Source: RGIG7213 sp045544195
GTDB lineage: Bacteria; Bacillota; Clostridia; Oscillospirales; CAG-272
NCBI GenBank assembly: GCA_045544195.1
Contig: JAZPYO010000036.1
Location: 1 to 10,168 of the forward strand
DNA length: 10,168 nt
Direction of reading: 5' to 3'
Position numbers and translations under genes: made by a program. The notes beneath the pieces were generated by a model that did no database searches, was not told the origin of the DNA, and was given only the letters and a program-made list of their open reading frames with translations. Positions within the stretch are counted from its first letter, which is position 1; the number at the start of each line of letters is the position of its first letter. This document shows positions 6,602 to 10,168 of this stretch, piece by piece.

Positions 6602-7398
6602 TGTTACTTTCAATTCGGGAGCCATATTTGCTCACCGTTCAGAAAGACGACTTCTTCCCAAATCCGCGGCGCGAGGACGAAAATTTCGGTACCATGATTT
6701 GTTTTCATCGACGTTATCAGCTCGGAGACGAGCACAAATATTTTTGTTCAGACGATTTGTTGGAGGAAATGTTTATCAATGCTGCCGACGGCGGTGAAAA
6801 AGGCAAGCAAATGTATGAGGCTTTTGTGAATAGTTTTGACCTTCACCCCGGAACCTCGGCACAGCTCCGCGCTTACAGTCGTGCTTTGATGGCAGAAATA
6901 GAAAAGGCGTATGTTGTGTTACCTGTGTATCTTCTCGACCACAGCGGTTTATCGGTCAGCACCACCGATTTTCGTGATCCGTGGGACAGCGGACAAACAG
7001 GTATTATTTTTGCTTCATTTGATAAAATCCGCGAGGAATTTGAGGTTGAAAAAATCACGCCTGAAATCCGGCGGAAAGCGGAAAATATGTTAAACGCCGA
7101 GGTTGAGCTGTACGACGCGTATCTTAACGGACAGTGCTACGGGTATGAGTTATATAAAAACGGCGAGCTGCAAGATAGCTGTTGGGGCTTCATTGGCAGC
7201 GTTGACAAGGCGTGCCGGGATATTGCGGAGTATCTGCCCGACGAGTGCAAGGGTATGACAGCTAAACTGTCAGAAGTCAACGATCCGGCTTCTATGGTGA
7301 AAACGCTGTTAAAACACGCGCGAATTCAGGTGGCTCAGGTTGCTAAGGATCACGAACACCAACCGCGCGAGAAATCACTTGACGCGGTTTTAATTTAA
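6601..7398 (+). CDS. Uncharacterised phage/ICE-type protein
   Basis: A 265-residue soluble protein with no name I can support. It has two striking segments: NFGTMICFHRRYQLGDEHKY near residue 30, and LPVYLLDHSGLSVSTTDF followed by DPWDSGQTGIIF in the middle. Similar strings occur, as I recall, in hypothetical proteins of phages and conjugative elements. A later segment (GQCYGYELYKNGELQDSCWG, then FIGSVDKACRDIAEYLP) looks like a compact alpha-beta unit. The conserved histidines, aspartates and glycines could be catalytic, but no known enzyme motif is complete. ATG 6601 shares one base with the upstream stop; CGGAA and AAAGGA in the upstream tail are the likely binding sites. Unlike its neighbours it has no KPSVL-like tail. 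Confidence 0.75.
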   Translation: MLLSIREPYLLTVQKDDFFPNPRREDENFGTMICFHRRYQLGDEHKYFCSDDLLEEMFINAADGGEKGKQMYEAFVNSFDLHPGTSAQLRAYSRALMAEIEKAYVVLPVYLLDHSGLSVSTTDFRDPWDSGQTGIIFASFDKIREEFEVEKITPEIRRKAENMLNAEVELYDAYLNGQCYGYELYKNGELQDSCWGFIGSVDKACRDIAEYLPDECKGMTAKLSEVNDPASMVKTLLKHARIQVAQVAKDHEHQPREKSLDAVLI

Positions 7399-7414
7399 AG
7401 GAAGGAGGAATTAT

Positions 7415-7885
7415 TTGCAGGAAGAAATCGACCAAAGAACCGTATCTATCACCGTTCAGGCGGCAAAGCTGTCAGGACGGGTTTTGAAAGCGGCTATGAC
7501 GGCTGCTCTCCACAAAATGCAGCAACAGCGTCATTCGGTTAAACCCGGCCGCAACAGTCTCAAACGGCTGGCACAGGGCGACGGCGGCTTGAATACGATT
7601 GAAGTTTCGGGACGTTTGCGCTCCTTTGAACGGTACGCACGGAAATATCAAGTTCGTTATCACATTGAAAAAGAGGTAGGCAGTAAACCGCCGCGCTGGA
7701 CGGTATATTTCAAGGCGAATCAGGCCGACGCTCTGACCGAGGCGTTTAAGGCATATACCAATAAAGATCTCACCCGCGGCAAAAGGCCGTCGCTTGTGGC
7801 TCAGCTCCGTAAATTCAAGGAGCTTGTCAAGACGCTCGGCAAGGATCGTGTCCGCAACAAGGAGCATGGAGGGCCTGAACGCTGA
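7415..7885 (+). CDS. PcfB-family (DUF3801) conjugation accessory protein
   Basis: A 156-residue basic protein that matches the PcfB/DUF3801 pattern: an N-terminal helix pair (VSITVQAAKLSGRVLKAAM), then LKRLAQGDGGLNTIEVSG, FERYARKYQVRYHIEK, a PPRWTVYFKANQADALTEAF strand-helix, and a basic C-terminus with RPSLVAQLRKFKELVK. PcfB works with the PcfC-type coupling protein on the enterococcal plasmid pCF10 and is needed to dock the relaxosome; a similar cytoplasmic role fits the VirD4 gene directly downstream. The start is TTG 7415, behind AAGGAGG (7402-7408) with 6 bases spacing. The tail RPSLV resembles KPSVL in the three accessory proteins. The final codons (EHGGPER) contain the binding site of the next gene. 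Confidence 0.85.
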   Translation: MQEEIDQRTVSITVQAAKLSGRVLKAAMTAALHKMQQQRHSVKPGRNSLKRLAQGDGGLNTIEVSGRLRSFERYARKYQVRYHIEKEVGSKPPRWTVYFKANQADALTEAFKAYTNKDLTRGKRPSLVAQLRKFKELVKTLGKDRVRNKEHGGPER

Positions 7886-9720
7886 GTAAAAACGATTTTA
7901 TCAAAAAGTATGTTATTCCAAATCTTCCGTATTTGCTGTTTGTGCTACTGTTCGCAAAGCTCGGAGAGGTTATCCGGCTCGCGCCCGGCGTGGACGCGTC
8001 ACAAAAAATGTTGGGACTGAATCAAGGCTTTTCTGCGGCGTTCAGTCACTTCTTTCCGACCGCATGGATAGATTTGTTAATTGGCATTTGCGGCGCGGGT
8101 ATTATGCGCGTCGTCGTTTATGTCAAAAGCAAGAACGCGAAAAAATACAGAAAGAATATTGAGTACGGCAGCGCGCGCTGGGGCACTAAAAAGGATATTG
8201 CTCCTTTTATGGATCCTATTGCGTGGAATAACATTATTCTCACTATGACCGAGGGACTTATGCTGTCAGGCAGACCGAAAAAACCTGCCTTTGCCCGAAA
8301 CAAGAATGTGCTGGTCGTCGGCGGCTCAGGCTCAGGTAAAACGCGGTTTTTTATCAAGCCGAACCTTATGCAGCTTCATTCTTCTTATGTCATTACCGAT
8401 CCGAAAGGTACGGTGCTGATTGAGTGCGGAAAACTGTTACAGCGAGGCGCGCCGAAAATCGGCAAGGACGGCAAGCCGGTGAGAGACCAAAACGGAAGGA
8501 TAGTGTATGAGCCTTATAAAATCAGGGTTTTCAACACTATTAACTTTTCAAAGTCAATGCACTTTAACCCGTTTGCATATATCCACTCCGAAAAAGATAT
8601 TTTGAAAATTGTCACTACCCTTATTGCCAATACCAAAGGCGAAGGCAAATCAGGTGATGATTTTTGGGTAAAGGCGGAAACGCTGCTTTACACAGCTCTT
8701 ATCGGCTATATCTATTATGAGGCGCCGACTAATGAACAGAATTTTGCGACATTGGTTGAAATGATAAACGCAATGGAAGTACGCGAGGACGACGAGAATT
8801 TCAAGAACGCGGTTGACCTTCTTTTTGACGCATTGGAGCAAAAGAATCCCGATCACTTTGCGCTGAGGCAGTATAAAAAATACAAGCTGGCGGCGGGAAA
8901 AACAGCAAAATCCATTTTGATTTCCTGCGCGTCGCGTCTTGCTCCCTTTGATATTAAAGAGGTCAGAGAGATTACCATGTACGACGAGCTGAATTTAGAT
9001 ATGCTCGGAGACGAACGGACAGCGCTTTTCCTGATTATGTCCGACACCGACGGCACCTTCGCATTTTTAATCAGTCTGATTTACTCTATCCTGTTCAACA
9101 GACTTTGCGAACGCGCCGACGACGTTTACGGCGGACGGCTGCCTGTTCATGTGCGCTGCCTGATTGACGAGGCAGCGAATATCGGTCAGATTCCAAATTT
9201 GGAAAGGCTGATGGCGACAATCCGTTCAAGAGAAATATCCGCTTGCCTTGTATTGCAGGCACAGAGTCAGCTTAAAGCCTTGTATAAGGATAATATGGAC
9301 ACAATTATCGGCAACTGTGACGCGAGTTTGTTTCTCGGCGGTAAAGAGGAAACTACGCTGAAAAGCTGGAACTCCCTGCTTGGAAAGGAAACGATAGACC
9401 TCTATAACGAGAGCGTCACCAAAGGCACGCAGGAAAGCCACGGGCAAAATTTTCAAAAGCTCGGCAAGGATTTAATGTCAATGGACGAAATCGCCGTTAT
9501 GGACGGCGGTAAATGTCTGCTGCAGATCCGAGGGGTGCGGCCTTTTCTGTCAAAAAAATATGATATTACCAAACACCCCAACTACAAGTATTTGTCGGAC
9601 TACAATCCGAAGAACGCTTTTAGCATAGAAGAATTCTTATCTACCCGTCTGAAACCGAAAAAGGACGAGCAGTTTATCAACTACGAAATCAGCGCCGAGG
9701 AATTGGCGCGCTATTCTTAA
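7882..9720 (+). CDS. virD4: VirD4-type conjugative coupling protein (CD1115-like), CTG start
   Basis: A 612-residue inner-membrane ATPase that couples the relaxosome to the type IV secretion channel. Two N-terminal membrane segments are visible (VIPNLPYLLFVLLFAKLGEV, and LLIGICGAGIMRVVVYV). The TraG/VirD4 sequence EYGSARWGTKKDI follows. Walker A is GGSGSGKT (residues about 147-154), after VLVV. Walker B is CLIDEAANIG, with D429 and E430. The first standard in-frame start is TTG 7933, but this has no binding site and cuts into membrane segment 1. CTG 7882 has GGAGGG (7868-7873) 8 bases upstream and gives LSKNDFIKKYVIPNLPY, the expected N-terminus for the family. CTG would overlap the PcfB stop as CTGA, in the style of ATGA. 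The CTG may be a natural weak start or a changed ATG. The gene follows PcfB directly, and a terminator follows it. Confidence 0.9.
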   Translation: MSKNDFIKKYVIPNLPYLLFVLLFAKLGEVIRLAPGVDASQKMLGLNQGFSAAFSHFFPTAWIDLLIGICGAGIMRVVVYVKSKNAKKYRKNIEYGSARWGTKKDIAPFMDPIAWNNIILTMTEGLMLSGRPKKPAFARNKNVLVVGGSGSGKTRFFIKPNLMQLHSSYVITDPKGTVLIECGKLLQRGAPKIGKDGKPVRDQNGRIVYEPYKIRVFNTINFSKSMHFNPFAYIHSEKDILKIVTTLIANTKGEGKSGDDFWVKAETLLYTALIGYIYYEAPTNEQNFATLVEMINAMEVREDDENFKNAVDLLFDALEQKNPDHFALRQYKKYKLAAGKTAKSILISCASRLAPFDIKEVREITMYDELNLDMLGDERTALFLIMSDTDGTFAFLISLIYSILFNRLCERADDVYGGRLPVHVRCLIDEAANIGQIPNLERLMATIRSREISACLVLQAQSQLKALYKDNMDTIIGNCDASLFLGGKEETTLKSWNSLLGKETIDLYNESVTKGTQESHGQNFQKLGKDLMSMDEIAVMDGGKCLLQIRGVRPFLSKKYDITKHPNYKYLSDYNPKNAFSIEEFLSTRLKPKKDEQFINYEISAEELARYS

Positions 9721-9735
9721 TAAGGAGGCTATTGT

Positions 9736-9765
9736 TTGAGAATTAGGGACTCTCCCGACAAATAA
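9736..9765 (+). other. Possible 9-codon ORF or gene remnant behind a strong RBS
   Basis: AAGGAGG (9722-9728) sits 7 bases before TTG 9736, which would encode only MRIRDSPDK and stop. Removing T9763 would join this to KIITFFAAVVITLM, a hydrophobic run that looks like a signal peptide or membrane segment but runs into the terminator at 9782. This may be the decayed 5' end of a lost gene, or a chance ribosome site. Nothing proves that it is translated. Confidence 0.25.
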
Positions 9766-9781
9766 AATCATTACTTTTTTC

Positions 9782-9827
9782 GCCGCCGTTGTGATTACTC
9801 TCATGTATCACAGCGGCGGCTTTTTTT
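9782..9827 (+). terminator. Strong intrinsic terminator after virD4
   Basis: GCCGCCGTTGTGAT (9782-9795) pairs with ATCACAGCGGCGGC (9807-9820) as a 14-bp stem with one U-G wobble and an 11-base loop, followed by seven T (9821-9827). It should end the long operon after virD4. This implies a separate promoter, or read-through, for the Maff2 gene. Confidence 0.92.
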
Positions 9828-9915
9828 GTTTGTATCAAACACACAATTTCACTTTTTACTCAATTTACAAACAAATTGCAATCATTGACAAATCAAACTT
9901 GATAGGAGGAATTTA
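9828..9915 (+). promoter_or_regulatory. AT-rich Maff2 leader: small inverted repeats, weak promoter candidates, RBS
   Basis: After the terminator this 88-base stretch holds CAATTT/AAATTG (9861-9866 and 9873-9878, 6-base loop) and a loose ATCAA-AC-TTGAT palindrome (9892-9903). A consensus-like TTGACA lies at 9885-9890, but the spot 17 bases on is the ribosome site, not a -10. TTGCAA (9876-9881) with TTGATA (9899-9904) has the right spacing but a poor -10. AGGAGG (9904-9909) lies 6 bases before ATG 9916. A promoter is expected here because of the terminator, but I cannot place it with confidence. Confidence 0.3.
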
Positions 9916-10056
9916 ATGCAATTTTTTTCAAGCGCTATTGATACCCTGAAAATCCTTGTAATTGCTCTTGGCGCGGGCTTGGGCGCATGGGGTGTAATCA
10001 ATCTTTTGGAAGGCTACGGCAACGATAACCCCGGTGCGAATGCTCATGTACGGTAA
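9916..10056 (+). pseudogene. Maff2-family membrane peptide, interrupted or truncated
   Basis: The frame encodes 46 residues. The first 40 or so match the Maff2 family of Firmicutes conjugative elements: FFSSAIDTLKILVIALGAGL, then GAWGVINLLEGYGNDNPGA. This has one membrane span and is a small component encoded just before the mating-channel genes. In the family as I recall it, the sequence continues as KSQG...KQLMAGGG with a second hydrophobic segment. Here it changes to NAHVR and stops at TAA 10054. The second span is therefore missing. The break lies near GGTGCGAA (10033-10040), which contains a GTGCG that could be the 5' end of a group II intron; a spliced transcript could then restore the gene. 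A plain truncation or other insertion is equally possible. ATG 9916 is behind AGGAGG (9904-9909). Confidence 0.7.
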
Positions 10057-10168
10057 GGAAGCAAGCAACCGAAAACAAGAGATAGACCGCCAGCACTACA
10101 CTATTCCGAACCAAAGACCAAAAGATAAGCATTGTGGGAAAATCTAAACTTTTGGATTTTCCTACAAT
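10034..10168 (+). mobile_element. Possible 5' part of an inserted element (group II intron candidate)
   Basis: From about 10034 the DNA no longer reads as Maff2, and no open frame of note replaces it. The segment starts GTGCG, the usual 5' sequence of group II introns, is purine-rich and ends in a strong hairpin at 10131-10168. The GTGCG is also what the intact gene would carry there (GGT GCG for Gly-Ala), so it is weak evidence by itself. No intron domain V or reverse transcriptase falls inside the window. Low confidence. Confidence 0.3.
10131..10168 (+). repeat. 17-bp hairpin at the window end
   Basis: ATTGTGGGAAAATCTAA (10131-10147) pairs with TTGGATTTTCCTACAAT (10152-10168) over all 17 positions, with two G-U wobbles and a 4-base loop. 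Wobbles that keep the + strand RNA paired suggest a structured RNA rather than a DNA site. No T run is visible because the window stops at the last paired base. It could be an intron stem, a terminator or the end of a small inverted-repeat element. Confidence 0.7.

Noticed and set aside
9885..9890. TTGACA as the -35 box of a Maff2 promoter
   Set aside because: A -10 at 16-18 bases would fall on the ribosome binding site and does not resemble TATAAT.
1..10168. CRISPR array, tRNA or rRNA genes
   Set aside because: No regularly spaced direct repeats and no recognisable tRNA or rRNA sequence were seen.

Overview
The window looks like part of a Tn1549-type (Firmicutes, Clostridia-like) integrative and conjugative element. 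I recognise a CD1115-type VirD4 coupling protein, a PcfB-type protein, a Maff2-type membrane peptide, a DUF3991/Toprim primase-like protein, a DUF6017-type replication initiator and an LPD1 polyvalent protein. All supported genes are on the + strand. Strong AAGGAGG-type ribosome binding sites, frequent TTG starts and Rho-independent terminators fit a low-to-medium GC Gram-positive host. No relaxase, integrase, resistance gene or mating-pore ATPase lies inside the window, so it is the replication, accessory and coupling segment of a larger element. All family names come from reading the sequence, not from a search.

Layout. 1-254 is a leader with a perfect -10 hexamer (12-17), a palindrome and an intrinsic terminator hairpin (184-220) just upstream of the first gene. 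255-2588 holds the DNA-processing block: the initiator, the primase-like protein, a small membrane protein and a small helix-turn-helix protein. 2566-7398 is an accessory block: a 669-residue LPD1 protein with an HEWWH zincin-like motif, two tandem paralogues of unknown function, a DUF3846-like protein and an uncharacterised protein. 7415-9720 is the coupling block: PcfB and VirD4. A strong terminator (9782-9827) ends this operon. A Maff2 gene follows at 9916, but its reading frame leaves the family sequence after residue 40 and stops. The last 38 bases form a near-perfect hairpin, so another element, possibly a group II intron, may begin inside that gene.

How the genes fit together. Most junctions are overlaps or gaps below 20 bases, so 255-9720 probably forms one polycistronic transcript. 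The initiator and primase-like protein would support replication or second-strand synthesis of the circular form. PcfB and VirD4 would bring the relaxosome to the mating pore. The LPD1 protein belongs to a class proposed to act early in recipient cells.

Most notable observations: (1) four proteins (LPD1, both paralogues, PcfB) carry a related C-terminal motif of the form [KR]PS[VL][LV]xxL, and several also end in EQSL or PEL; (2) some of those tail codons also supply the Shine-Dalgarno sequence of the next gene; (3) several starts are non-ATG, with CTG for VirD4 and a start region for the primase-like gene that is either ATT-initiated or one base short; (4) the Maff2 gene is interrupted.
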